Shown here: in pieces, positions 12,707-24,139 of the stretch
Layout: the number at the start of each line of letters is the position of its first letter
Position numbering within the stretch: the first letter of the stretch is position 1
NCBI GenBank assembly: GCA_029255685.2
Contig: CM055312.2
Coordinates: 79,676,369 to 79,740,368 of the forward strand
Direction: 5' to 3'
Length of the DNA stretch: 64,000 nt
From: Silene conica
Taxonomy: Eukaryota > Streptophyta > Magnoliopsida > Caryophyllales > Caryophyllaceae
The notes under the pieces: generated by a model
Database searches by the model: none
Seen by the model: the letters and a program-made list of their open reading frames with translations, nothing else
What the model was told of the DNA's origin: nothing
Translations under genes and position numbers: made by a program

Positions 12707-12727
12707 CCCCCCCCCCCCCCCCCCCCC
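12707..12727. repeat. Run of 21 cytosines
   Basis: An uninterrupted C tract, unusually long for this AT-rich sequence. The opposite strand is a G run. Confidence 0.9.
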
Positions 12728-13094
12728 TACTTGGGGTAATGCATTACCCTAATCCCTAAGGGAAGCTGGTGAGCCATCACTCCTCAATGGGATAGCGAAA
12801 GTGTCCCACTGAGAAATTACAACGTCGTTATCCAAAAATTGGTCATATTTACGATGTACCAGACCCCATTATCAGTACACGAGTCCACCAATACATCTTC
12901 TCCTTCCACAACCAACACCATCTCCCCCATTTTTGCTTACCTTAAAATCTACTACGAATACTTCAGTAACAATTACCATCACTCTGAGAAAGCCCTTGAT
13001 ATGGTCAATAAGGTATGATGCCATATAGAATCAGATGACAACCCTTGACTCCATAATCCATACTGCCAATTTAATTCCAACATGCAATATTGTA

Positions 13095-13191
13095 CTTCCT
13101 CCGTCTCCGTTTTTTCATGATGTTCCCATTTGTTGAATATATGTGAGGAGTATTTTAATGAAATGGAAACATTATTAAAAAACGGAGGAAG
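13095..13191. mobile_element. Stowaway-type MITE, 97 bp
   Basis: Inverted ends CTTCCTCCGT ... ACGGAGGAAG are flanked by TA on both sides (13093-13094 and 13192-13193), the Tc1/mariner target duplication. The size and the CTCCCTCCGT-like end are typical of plant Stowaway elements. Confidence 0.85.
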
Positions 13192-14502
13192 TAACAGCCA
13201 AGTCGTATTTAATTATGAATTTTTCATTTAAAAAAAATCAGTGTCATGTGTCAATCTAGCAACTACAAATTTACAACCTGAACAATTATGAGAGTAGAGC
13301 ATAATGGAATCAAAGATCAACGAAAAACAAACTTGCCTTATCTCGCTCCTTTAAGTGTCATGAAATCAGCATTGAACTCCAGGGTATCCATTAATTAACT
13401 GCAATCTACGACATAGTAGAGACCGCGAAGTAAAAGTCCAGGAAGACAGCGAACCAGAATCTCAGTGTCACATCACATAATACATACTGTGAAACTGTAA
13501 GACCCGAACATGAAATTAAAAGCAAATGCTTGTAAAAGAACATACTGCTGCATTCTATAATTTCATTCCTGGAATAACATGATACTGAAATTACCATTTC
13601 TTTTGGGTTTTCATAACTTATAATGGAAATAAATGCTTCACATGACTGCGGCAGCTCGGGAAGCACTAATCAATATCAGACGACTTCATCTTATTCAAGA
13701 AGTCAAATGAACATTGAATGGGCCAGAATTCTAAGATGCATATCTAGTATTGACAGTACAAGATCATTTTACAACTAGGACGAATATTATGCAGCTAAAA
13801 ATACACAGTTCTTACAAGCCTGTGCCATATGCTATCAGTCCTATCATATTGCAACCAGTTAACAAAATTTGCTCAATGCAACAGATAAACATTCCCATTA
13901 GGAACAAAATATAAGATAGTAAAGGTCAATATGCTAGGCAACAGAGTGCATGTAAGTTTAATGTAACATAAGCTTAAATTTGACTAGAATGAACTATAAT
14001 ACATAGAAGTATCAAATGTAGAAAAACACTTAACTTAAACCTAATCAGTTAGCAATTAACCTTCCAAATCCAAGTAAAGCACCTAATTAAATGATCACTT
14101 CCCCGTTCTTAATGGTTTTGCATTTTGACCATCGCTTTAAGTGAACATACACACACAATGTTTCACATAAAACCGAATTAACCAATGTAACAAGAAGTAC
14201 GACTTAGAGATTCATAATATACAATTTACAAAAGGCCTAAAGCTTTATACTGCTTATGCCACAAAATATACCCATAAAACCCCAGGAAATAATTCAACAC
14301 AGCAGGATAATCTACAAGGGACATTTCTAGTCATAAAAAGACCTGATGATCAAAGTCCCTGTAAATTACAGTTAATTACAGCCAGGGAAAAAGCTTAAGA
14401 GAATCCCGGCTCCTCTACGTAGTTTAAGACTAAATTACCTGCATACAACAAGTACAAAGGACACCATGAGAGCACTAAAATGTGAAATAATGCGTCTTTC
14501 TC

Positions 14503-16284
14503 CTAAGCTGGCTTAGCCTTCTGCCCCTCTCCAACATTCAATATAGGCAAAGTACTAAAAAACTCGTCAAGACCTTCAAAAAATCCTATGTTTTCTATCG
14601 CATCTTCCTCCCCATTCACAGCACTGACTGTGGGGGCATGCTCATCACCCTCATTGTTAAACTCCACATTCAAATCTAACTTTCCCATGTTTTTCACCCT
14701 TTTTCTAGCTTGATTCTTTGTAAGAGTAGGCATTACCTTCCTCCTAGCATCTTCTTTGGCCCCAGAAGTCAAACCGGTAACATTTTGCGTACCCGACCCA
14801 TCTTCTACACCCCCTTCCCCAACAGAAACTCCACCCCCGGTGCCTAAATTAGGGTTTGCCTGATTTTTCACATCTACATCTTGAGGTTTTTCTTTCCTCG
14901 GTCGCCCAGTGGCACCAACATTCCGTCTCTTGTTCATCTTCCTCTTCTTTTCAGTTCCAGGCTTTCGGCGCCAATCTCTATCAGACGAGTCCTGACTAGG
15001 ATCAGAATCAAAACCATCATCATGGTCAGCATCCACATAAAACCTAGACCGTGAAACAGGTGGCCTCCCTGTGTTCTTAGTTCCCGCAGAAGCACCACCA
15101 TTACCTGGAAACCGTTGAGAAGTCCCGGAATTATTCACCACAGGACCATTACCCGTGGGATTCACCGCAGGACCCATACCCATGGGAGAGAAAGGCACCC
15201 AATTGGACCTCCCCATTCGACTATTATTCTTCTTCCAAGCTGCACTCGAAAACCCTAATGGGAAAAACCCCCAACAACAAAACGAAGAAGACTTGTTCTT
15301 ATTTCGATCACCAATCGGAGGATGGTTGGGAATCTCTACACCATGAAATCCCCTCCTGCAATTCTGACATCTAAGACTACAACCTAGATACTCTTTCTCA
15401 TACTCGTACATGTAAAGACAATAAGGACATGAAGTCCAAAAACTCTCTACACTTCCCTCATCCCCGTCCTCCTCCTCCTCCTCCTCTTCTACCACCGCTT
15501 CAGTATTATCCACATTAACAGTAGCATTATCATCAACAGCATTATTCTTGTCATGCACAATACCATCATGCCTAACATTAGTACTATCATTAACAACAAC
15601 ATTACTGTAACCAACAATATTAACATTACCATCAATTACTCTAGCAGGTATCGGCCTCGGTATCGTCTGAGTTGGCGCAACAGATGCCGAAACTGTCGGA
15701 CCCGCATCCCGAACCTGCCACTGCGATTCCTGATTCTGCTGCTGCTGCCACATAGACAATTCGGCCGTCGGCTGAAAAAACTGAAAAGTATTAACCTGCG
15801 AATTACTCGCCCCCGCCCCCGCCGTATACGGCGGTTGTTGCGGCGGTTGTTGTTGTTGTTGTTGTTGCAAGTAAAGAGCGAGTTCGTTATCAAACAACCA
15901 TTTCTTATTCGGATCCGACAATACGGACCAAGCATCCATAACAAGCTGAAGAGCATAATCAGCGAAGGGTAACCGGTTATTATCCGGGCTAAGGAGGAGT
16001 ACGAGACGGCGATAATGGTCCGTGATTAAATCCGGGTCGCGGACTAACCGGGGGAGTTGAAGGACGGAGTACCAATCCGGTTGCTGAGATGGGTTGACCC
16101 GTTTTTCGCCGGCAAGGACGGTTTCAGCTACGGCGAGGATTTGGTCGGAGAGGTTGTTTGTCGGGTCGGATTCCCGAGCGCGGATCGCGAATGTTTTGGA
16201 GCCGAGGAAGTCGCGGGTGGTTAGGAGCTTGGTTGATAAGGATAACCAGCGCTCGGACTCCAATCTGTTGGAATTCGGGTCCAT
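14503..16284 (-). CDS. J-domain-like protein without HPD, AT-hook and EAR-like motif
   Basis: A single-exon frame of 593 residues. Residues about 70-135 align with a J domain (PDWYSVLQLP ... HYRRLVLLLSPDNN ... DAWSVLSDPNKKWLFD). The catalytic His-Pro-Asp is Ser-Pro-Asp at 99-101, so stimulation of Hsp70 ATPase is doubtful. A Gln-rich tract (140-150) follows. A short acidic run (about 265-276) comes before a Cys cluster (C286-x2-C289 and C302-x3-C306-x2-C309), FWTSCPYCLYMYEYE being typical of plant J-proteins of this class. Basic segments include the AT-hook-like GRPRK (460-464). Near the end is LDLNVEF (536-542), an LxLxL/EAR-type repression motif. These point to a nuclear, chromatin-associated role, which is inference. 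The start is the first ATG of the frame and opens the conserved MDPNSNRLESERWLSLSTKL region. The upstream GA-rich leader suits a plant 5' UTR. Confidence 0.88.
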   Translation of the reverse strand: MDPNSNRLESERWLSLSTKLLTTRDFLGSKTFAIRARESDPTNNLSDQILAVAETVLAGEKRVNPSQQPDWYSVLQLPRLVRDPDLITDHYRRLVLLLSPDNNRLPFADYALQLVMDAWSVLSDPNKKWLFDNELALYLQQQQQQQPPQQPPYTAGAGASNSQVNTFQFFQPTAELSMWQQQQNQESQWQVRDAGPTVSASVAPTQTIPRPIPARVIDGNVNIVGYSNVVVNDSTNVRHDGIVHDKNNAVDDNATVNVDNTEAVVEEEEEEEDGDEGSVESFWTSCPYCLYMYEYEKEYLGCSLRCQNCRRGFHGVEIPNHPPIGDRNKNKSSSFCCWGFFPLGFSSAAWKKNNSRMGRSNWVPFSPMGMGPAVNPTGNGPVVNNSGTSQRFPGNGGASAGTKNTGRPPVSRSRFYVDADHDDGFDSDPSQDSSDRDWRRKPGTEKKRKMNKRRNVGATGRPRKEKPQDVDVKNQANPNLGTGGGVSVGEGGVEDGSGTQNVTGLTSGAKEDARRKVMPTLTKNQARKRVKNMGKLDLNVEFNNEGDEHAPTVSAVNGEEDAIENIGFFEGLDEFFSTLPILNVGEGQKAKPA

Positions 16285-16964
16285 TTCAGGTATTCGGGTT
16301 GGTTTGATTTAGGGTGGAGGAAATAATTGGGGGAAATGGAGAAGTCGGAGAGAGAGAGAGAGGGAGGGAGTGAGGCTGTAGTAAGATGGGCGAGACTTGA
16401 GAATGGTGGGTGCACGTGGGCAACATTGTCATTTTCTTTTTAGTCACTTCAGATTAACTTTCTCTTTTCACTTTTTGCCTCCATTTTTCCATTAATAACA
16501 ATCTTCATCCACTAATCCAACATTTTTAAACAATTTGTGGAATGCTAAATTTTGTTTAAGATGGTTTTTTAAATTTGTAATATAGAGAGGTTATAATAAA
16601 ATCTTTATAAACAATGTAGGTAGAAATTAAAATGCGAGAAATACAATTTTGATTTCAGAGGTTGAACAGGGTATCAAAAACTTAAATCGCCATTAATAAG
16701 TCTTTGAAACTTTGTATGAATGTGTTGATTTATAGAGAAATAATGTAATTAAATAGAGGTATCACTATTAATGAAATGGATAAATCATTTATTGAAAGTA
16801 TTATATATACGTAGTTGAAGGAAATAATTAAATAAATTTATCTTTAACGTATTCATAAGTCCTAATAGAAAAATTCTCTTTTCCATCAACCTTTTAACTG
16901 ACTTTAACGAACTGTCTTAGTCAGCATTCGAATAGAGTTATCATTCACCAAGAAGTAAAGGGAC
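16285..16964. other. Promoter side of the J-protein gene; no gene
   Basis: It holds the probable 5' UTR with a GA microsatellite (about 16350-16372, read as CT on the gene strand), followed by AT-rich DNA without coding signal. Confidence 0.4.
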
Positions 16965-17060
16965 GTACTTTTTCACATACAAAATTTACTCTTTCACATA
17001 AGTTTTTTACAATTTTGCCCTTATTATTTTATTCATTCTCCTAACTAATTAAGTTTCTTC
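16965..17060. mobile_element. End of a GTAC-TIR family element, copy B
   Basis: GTACTTTTTCACATAC followed by TTTACTCTTTCACATAAG and TTTTTTACAATTTTGCCC repeats the terminal sequence of copies A (10866) and C (27126). A weak counterpart, CGTATGTGAAA, near 17390 may be its other end, which would make the element about 430 bp. Confidence 0.45.
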
Positions 17061-18041
17061 TCCCTCTTCTCGTCTCCCCTTCACCATCTAACTACAACCA
17101 ACTCCTTCACAACTAAAAGCATAGAAGTTGAACCCATCAAGAATAAACATCACCACAACAACCCATCAGCATGATTTGTAAGCACGAGGAGATATATAAT
17201 TATATTTATTTACTATTTTGTGAGGATGTTGGTGATAGTAAGAGCGTGTAATCTACAAGATTTTTAAATTTGGTTGTTGTTTTATTATTTCATGTACTTT
17301 TACCCCATTTTTCCCACGTTTTTCCTTGCTTTATGTGTTCATTAAAAAAGGTAGAGGACTAACTGCTTTATCTAGTATATTTCGTTATCGTATGTGAAAT
17401 TATAAGAAAATTAAGTTTGGAGCACATTTTTTACTTGTTCTGGGAGCCGAAGGAAGACGGAGAAGTTCAACGGATCCCACGACTCCTTAGAGGCAGTTCC
17501 ATATCCCAAGTAGGTTCCCACGGGGCAAGGAAAAGGAAGTGAAGGCTTCAACCCTTCATTAGAGGGAAGAAAGAAGACCTCCAACTAGACCCAAGTTGTC
17601 CTCCCACCATATTAGCTCCCTTATTGAGAACAAAGCCAAATTACATTCGTCCTATTCGGATTGCTTGGTTCCTCGTCGGGAAGCCTTTGTAGACCTATTT
17701 TATTTTAACTCTTGTTTCTTATTTTATTATTACATATATATCCATTTATAAATTCTAAAAGCACACATAAACCTTACATCTGAAGAAAATTACTTTAACT
17801 ATGAATTTCCCTATTTTTGCTTAAGTAAAACTTAAACTTTCCTTACCTAATTCTTAATTTATCATTAGTTTGTTGATCTTGAGTATTATTTGGGTTGTAA
17901 TCAAGAGTTATAGGATTAGTCTCTTCATCAAACAACGTTTCCGTCTTTTTATGCAACTCCTTCTAGTTTTGGTATGAAACTCTCCCTTGTTTCATTATTT
18001 ACGTTAATCTTATCTATTTTAGTTTACTTTATAATTAGTAA
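17061..18041. other. No gene; GC-richer patch of unknown origin
   Basis: The segment 17430-17700 is clearly GC-richer than its surroundings and holds several interrupted frames, which suggests a decayed transposon or captured gene piece. I recognise no domain. Confidence 0.3.
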
Positions 18042-18075
18042 CTAGTTTTGTGAACCGTGAAAATCACAGGTTTAA
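18042..18075 (-). mobile_element. Helitron 3' end fragment
   Basis: On the minus strand the sequence has a hairpin with arms CCTGTGA and TCACGG, then about 8 bases, then CTAG followed by T (plus coordinates 18041-18045). This is the Helitron 3' terminus signature. The 5' end was not found. Confidence 0.45.
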
Positions 18076-18195
18076 TTTTTTTTTCGTTATATGGTTCGTG
18101 AAAGTGTTTTTTCGGCTTTTTCCCTATACTTTCTTTTTTACTTGAAGATATATAATAGCTAGGGTATTTTGAAATTTTGTGATATGAGTGAAGAT

Positions 18196-19960
18196 GTAAC
18201 ACCTCGATTATCCGACCAAGATAATCGAAGCGTTACCATCTCGGTTTCCCGATGTAATAGATTCAGAGATACAATCAAGAACACTTTTATTATAAATAAT
18301 GACTTAATGTTATACATACAACTCAATAGATAAAATAAAATACAAATCATATTTGGCTACGACTCTAGCTATCAAATACGACTTGATGATTGGCGATGCT
18401 CGTCCAAGTCCCACATGCTAACCAAGCTAACCTGACAAAACATGCTTCCAATATATGATCGGAAATATGATATGGATCAACACATGTCACCTCGAAAATG
18501 GGTGACAAATAAACAACACCAAACACGTCCGTTTCAAAATACTTAAACATATAAACATGCAATAAGAATGAAATGCAATATGGTATGACCATGGCACGCA
18601 AAACAAGGAATTATCATCCAACTACCGCTCGGTACCGGGAGACATCCAGTCGTACCCACCTCCTCAACACAACTCCGAGTACCGGGACACACCCAACCAT
18701 ATTCACAACACACGGTGCCAGGAATGCATCCACGACACCGGTCCCGAGAGCTATTCATGGTCGTCCCCTGCTAGCTAGGCATCGTGTCTCACACACATGC
18801 CCCTCCAAACTCGAGTAATTAATTAATTTGCATATTCCTCTTTGAGTGAGAAGCTCCAAGAGACAACTCAAGCGGATGACGGTCTCCCAACCGCCTCCCG
18901 CCTCCACAACAACAACACCCACTACAACCGTCACCAATATCAATATTCACAATAACGAGATCAATGCATGACAACACATTACCGTTCCATTTCCGACACA
19001 ACATGTGATATGAAAACCAACATATACAAGTTCATGCTTACTTCCCAATTCCGTATTCCATGTCGTTCATACTCATCAACTCATTTAGTATTATCTTTAA
19101 TTACTTTCATGAATTACTTAACCATTATTACCGATTACTTACTCATGTTCTTTAACACTAACCATGCCATAGTCACTTACACTAATCATGTGAGACATGC
19201 AACATCAAATACAATAAATACAATGTATACGATATTGAAACCGAGTAGAATTAACCTACGTCAAAGCCTATCCGCAAACTCAAACCATTTCGACAAGGTT
19301 CCGTCTCGCAAGACCGTCGCATCCTAACATATTCACATAATATCGTCACTAATTAAGCATCCTATACACTAATATAACCTATAACCCCTTATTAAGGCTT
19401 ACTAATTACCCATATCAACTAACAAAATCACTAATTTAGCTCCCACCACAAAACCCCAAAATTCTAAGGTTTACTAGGAAGGATAAGAGCAAGTATAAAA
19501 TCGACTCACCAAGATAGATCGAGTACAAGGGAAGACATTTCATCCTAAATCCAAGCTTAAATCACCATGAAATGTGTTTGGGAGAGTTTTTAGATATAAG
19601 GGAGAGAGTTTAGAGAGAAAGAGAAGTATTTAGGAAATGAAATGAAAAGGGGGGTAAAAAGGCTTAAACCCGCGTTCTGCTCAACTCCTCTCGACCAAGT
19701 GGACGCTCCACCCGATCGAGTGGATCTCTACTCGACCGAGTGACCGATAACTTGATCGAGTAGATCTCCACTCGGTGGTCTCACTCCCCCCTTGGTCAAC
19801 CATGTGGTACTCGGTGACACTCGATCGATTGGACATTTTACTCAACCAAGTGACCCCACTCGGTCTCCCCCGAACCACTCACTCGGTCAACTGCAGTCTC
19901 ACTAGATCTCGTGACCGGTCAACCATTGACTTATAACATTCATGGGGCCTCACACGCTTA
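18196..19960 (+). mobile_element. Long LTR, TGTAACACC family (probably solo)
   Basis: It begins TGTAACACCTCGATTATCCG with CCATCTCGGTTTCCCGATG soon after, a combination also seen in the piece at 49581. It runs about 1.7 kb and plausibly ends near CCTCACA at 19951-19957. No gag-pol flanks it, so it looks like a solo or truncated LTR of a Gypsy-type retrotransposon. The 3' boundary and TSD are uncertain. Its tail (19680-19900) is a palindromic minisatellite. Confidence 0.55.
19680..19905. repeat. Palindromic CTCGATCGAGT-type minisatellite
   Basis: Repeated variants of ACTCGACCGAGTGG and CTCGATCGAGTGG recur on both strands, each core itself nearly palindromic. They are embedded in the long LTR. 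Confidence 0.75.
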
Positions 19961-20017
19961 GTGACATTCTAAGAGTAGAATGTTATTTTCATTTTCTTTC
20001 ATTTTGTTATGTTCTTA

Positions 20018-20362
20018 GGGCAAGTGCAATGGTTTAGCTAAGGGACTTGCTTGCAAATATAAAAAGTTGTAAGCTAGTAGCCAAACCATTGTACCTCTAC
20101 TTTTGTATTAGCTTAAATCAAGCTACTAGCCCCATTAAGCTACTAGCTCAAATGCCCTATCCCAAAATTTCAACCTATCAAATTAAGGTTTCTTATAAAA
20201 ATTAATTATTTAAATAAAAAACGTGGAATTTTTGTTGTATGTGGGTCCATTTAAACTAGGTTGAAACCATTGTATGCAATTGTAGCTCAAAATAATATAG
20301 CTTAAAAAATATGATGTGCCAACTCAAGCTAATAGTACATTAGCTCACCATTGCACTTGCTC
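20018..20362. mobile_element. Tourist-like MITE, 345 bp
   Basis: Inverted ends GGGCAAGTGCAATGG ... CCATTGCACTTGCTC are flanked on both sides by TTA (20015-20017 and 20363-20365), the PIF/Harbinger three-base target duplication. The interior has no open frame. Confidence 0.88.
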
Positions 20363-21321
20363 TTAGATGTTGTAATAAATGACTCATTGAAGAGCTAATT
20401 AAGAGATTCATTAATATGTAATTTTGTTATTTGCCCTTTTGTCAAAAAAATCTAGGTTAATGTCACTGTTGTAAATATAGGACAACTCAATGGTGCGAAT
20501 TAAATTTGGTAAAGGTAGTAGATGGTTGATTTGCGGTGCAAACTTGTGGTTATTTGAGTATTTTTCTTGAATATTGAAACAGTTTATTTAGTACTTCATC
20601 CATTCTACAATAATGTACCCATTTTCCTTTTTGGGCCAACCCACTATAATGTACCCATTTCATTTCTTTCTATATTTGGGTCTAATAAATGACCAAAGTA
20701 TCCTTGTCAACATCTAACAATTACAAGAACTGCCACTATTAGGCCTACACTTAATACTAACCCACCCCATCTAATTACCCATTACCCAACTAATGACTCC
20801 CTCCATTTTTTATTTTCCAACCAAATCTATTAAACCCACCCACCCACCCACCCTCTCTCTCATTTACTCTCAACCGTTACCCACCCAATTCTAGAATTTT
20901 CTTTCCAAAACCCTAGAATCTCTCTAAACTCTGCTTCTACTCTTTCCCTTCCCTATCCGCCTCTTTCCCTTCCCTATCCGCCTCTCTCTAAATCTCTCTT
21001 CTACTCTTTTCCTTTCTGCATATTTTTGTAAGACAAACCAAAATTATGGCATCAAATCCAAAGAAAAACAAACCCAAATCACAGATATCTTATCATTCAT
21101 CACTAGAACATTGTTTATATATTCAGGGTGTCGGTCATGTGGCCCCTGATACATATTCTGGTTACGGATCCCACATTGACAACCAAACAATTTTAGCCAA
21201 TTCTCATGAATTAGACGAGGGAGCTTATTTCCCATGAATTTGTATTTCATGGGATGGTGTAATTCCCGTATCAACCAAACGACCCCTAAAAATATTGATC
21301 GTTCCCTCCGCGAATCATTTA
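20363..21321. other. Intergenic; possible 5' gene remnant and MITE piece
   Basis: At about 20597 there is a Stowaway-like end (TACTTCATCCATTCTACAAT) without a partner. At 20880-21045 a CT-rich stretch with a duplicated 22-bp unit (about 20942-20985) resembles a plant 5' UTR. It precedes an ATG at 21046 that opens MASNPKKNKPKSQ. The frame then runs into sequence ending ACCAAACGACCCCT, a common MITE terminus, so any gene start here is interrupted. No downstream exon is recognised. Confidence 0.3.
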
Positions 21322-22019
21322 CACTACAAAAAAAACACGGTGTACTGACCGCCTTATTGACAATTTTTTAATCTGTTAAAATTCTCGCTATCCTGACCGA
21401 TTTGTGACGAATTATCCGTCAGAAACCCGTCAACATAAAATAGTGCGCACCAAAAAAGCGACCGGCGAATTGTAAGACCGGAATTCTGACGAATAATCGG
21501 TCAGAATAAGATTCTTTTTTTCTGACGGAAAATCGGTCAAAAATTATTTTTGACGGATAATCCGTCAAAACGACTGAATAGTAATTCCTGACGGATTTTC
21601 GGTCAAAAAAGATTCCTTTTTCTGACCGAAAATCGGCCAGAAATAATTTCTGACGGATAATCCGTAAAAAAAGTCTCAAAAGTAAAATTATTGGTTTGCT
21701 AAGCCTGAAAAGTAGATTCTTTTTACTGACGGATTTTCCGTCAGGATTTTTTAATAACATTCTGCAAATTCATTTAGACGGTGATTTCTCCCAAATTTTT
21801 TTCCGCAAAACTCATACTTCTCTCTCTAAATCGATTTTTCCGCAACACCAATCTCACCACCGTGAACACCACCACCACCCTACCAACCCCGCCTTACATA
21901 ATAGGTAATCTATTGTATATTGTGTTCAATTATTTGAAGTTTTCTCCCTAATTATTTGTAGTTTTTTTCCTAATATTTATGGCTAATTCTCTTGTATTTC
22001 TTTGTTAATTTATATTATA

Positions 22020-22060
22020 CTAGCTTTTAACCCGTGAAATTCACGGGCCTAATATAAAAT
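22020..22060 (-). mobile_element. Helitron 3' end inside the CACTA element
   Basis: On the minus strand there is a hairpin CCCGTGAATTTCACGGG, then TTAAAAG, then CTAG, then T (plus 22019). This is a good Helitron terminus. Its 5' end, expected at a higher coordinate, was not found. Confidence 0.6.
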
Positions 22061-23479
22061 TTTAAATCAATATAGTTTATCATAAAGATATAATGAATTA
22101 ATTTATTTTTGAAATGTTTAATGATATATGACTATTATATCGTGCTCATCAGTAATATTTAGACTTAATCAATGAATATTAAGTCGTTGTTAACCATTAA
22201 GATGAAAGTATTTAACTTCATATTAAAAGTTTAGTTTAGTTTGTAACCGAAATTAAATTATATATTCAACTCCTATCTTTCTATATACTACGTAAAAGTT
22301 TTGCTAATATAATTGTCTTTAACATTAATTTATAGCGGAAAAACGTGATAGAAGCGGTATCTCGCTGAAAACATGTTAGTAAAAAAACACTTTGTGCGTT
22401 TCTTTACCTTTTATGCATTTTTACAATCCTTTTATTTATGTTTATCGTGGTCAAAAGGATTGTTTAATTAAATTGTTTTTATTATTTTCATAATAAGTGC
22501 GAGCATTTTATTTATTATTTCATAATTGGTAAATGTTTAATTACCCGTCTATTAGAACACATATCTATCAAAAGTTCGAAAGTTTGCTAAAAACATATTT
22601 GTTTTAATTTACTTAAAGATGTATATACATAAACATATATAAGGAAATACATAAACTATTTCAATAAGCAGAAAAACTAATGAAAAAATTGGTCGGCTGT
22701 TGTACAACCATGGATTGTCATGATGGTGAGAGAATGTTTCTACCACCTGAGTCACTACACTTCTAATAAAATATTAGCACATAGATAAATATGTATACGT
22801 TTTTTTCCTGATAAATGGGGGTGAGGGTTCACCCCCAATCCCGATCACCCCCTATAAATCCGCCCCTGTTAATAATGATCTATTTAAAAAAATATTATTC
22901 GTTGTTGTAAAATCACCTAATACTATTATTTATCATCAATCTCTTTTAACATTTTGGTCAATTATTTTACGAATATGGAAATTCAAAAAATATTTCATAA
23001 CAAAATTGTCAATTGTCATCGTCATTGCCATATTCCGAGAATAGTTTGTATTTTTTATATCTAATATATTTCTAAGAATAACTTTGGTGGTCTAACTCTA
23101 TTCGCCATATATAATCTCCATAATTTTAACATTAATTTTGGAAACAATCTCCATAATTTTAGCAAAATCAAATCTGATATAATTCCAAAAATGAATATGG
23201 TTACTAATGAAAACGTAAACTCCGTATTATTCTTTGGATGAAATATGGATGGAAGTGGAAATGAAATATTCTATAATGTTGGTATTATATTAGTTATTAA
23301 TTATTAATTAAATTAAATAATTAATTAAAAGATTATCTATCGGTGCTCTAATAAACTGACACGTCACCCTTAAATGAAAATGTGAGCTGCCATGTTAGCG
23401 GGTTTGGCAGCAGCATTAAAGAAATATATGGATGGATGGATTGTACTTTTGTTTTAATAACTGTTCTTGGTTCTTGCAG

Positions 23480-23830
23480 AGACCCTGCACTTAAATTTGA
23501 GTTAGATTATGATCCTGCTCCACCTGAGGTTAATATTGACCCAATAACTTTACAACATTATGTCCTCGCAACACTTTTATGCCTTATAAGTTACAACAAG
23601 CTTGTTTTTGAATCATTCATGGTGTTTCCATCATTTTTTTCATATGTTATGCATTTTCGCTTACTGTACTTCCAATTGAGGTATTAATTAAATTGTTTGT
23701 TTCAGATTGGAGAGAGACGCCAATGAAGCAGCTATGATGTCCTTGTCGGATGAGGATGACGTATTCGCTCGAGGAGTAATAAAACTCACAGGATTTCATA
23801 TCTTTGATTTGAGGGGGTGTGCTCATAGGA
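23480..23830 (+). pseudogene. Two exon-like segments within the CACTA element
   Basis: After TTCTTGCAG (ends 23479) an open segment encodes DPALKFELDYDPAPPEVN and IDPITLQ. After TTGTTTCAG (ends 23705) a second encodes LERDANEAAMMSLSDEDD and VFARGVIKLTGFHIFDLRG. Both begin right at consensus acceptors and have acidic, protein-like composition unlike the surrounding AT-rich DNA. They could be a captured host gene fragment or exons of a transposon accessory protein. I do not recognise the family. Confidence 0.4.
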
Positions 23831-24139
23831 GTAATAAAGCTCGCAGGAGCATCGTTTCTTTTTTTTTTTCATGAAAATACTAATTCTGACAGATTATCCG
23901 TCAGAAATTAGTCAAACATTTGTTGACTTTTCCTGACGCATTTTCCATCAGAAATAGTCAAATTTATGACGGAAAATCCATCACGAAAAGTCAATCATTT
24001 GTTGACTTTCACATTTTTTGTTTTACCGAAAAACCGTCAGGAAATAATTGCTGACTGCAAAACCGTCAGAAATGGCCTTTTTCTGACGGATTTTTTCGTC
24101 AAAACTCTGTGTTTTTTTCTGTAGTGTTAGAGGTATCCT

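Larger units (their letters stand above)
10867..14502. other. Long intergenic stretch, no firm gene
   Basis: It contains a CAAACT hexamer repeat near 11347-11382, a run of 21 C (12707-12727), a Stowaway MITE (13095-13191) and a small open frame (11702-11845). The last few hundred bases before 14503 are probably the 3' UTR of the J-domain gene. The minus-strand open frame at 13406-13666 shows no recognisable domain and I treat it as chance. Confidence 0.4.
21322..24126. mobile_element. Non-autonomous CACTA transposon, 2.8 kb
   Basis: It starts CACTACAAAAAAAACACGG and ends TTTTTTTCTGTAGTG, inverted CACTA termini, with TTA duplicated on both sides (21319-21321 and 24127-24129). Dense subterminal repeats of TGACGGATWWTCCGTCAG type fill the first ~400 and last ~260 bases, the expected transposase-binding regions. 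No TNP2-type transposase frame is visible. It contains a Helitron end (22020), a hAT-like end (22869) and two exon-like segments (23480-23830). Confidence 0.9.

Noticed and set aside
13406-13666. Minus-strand frame of 86 codons as a gene
   Set aside because: It has no recognised domain, cysteine-rich chance composition, no convincing start context, and lies within non-coding DNA beyond the J-protein gene.
15553-15972. Plus-strand frames opposite the J-protein gene (15553-15972) and 15636-15956 on the minus strand in another phase
   Set aside because: They are shadows of the Gln-, Asn- and Val-rich codons of the real 593-residue frame.
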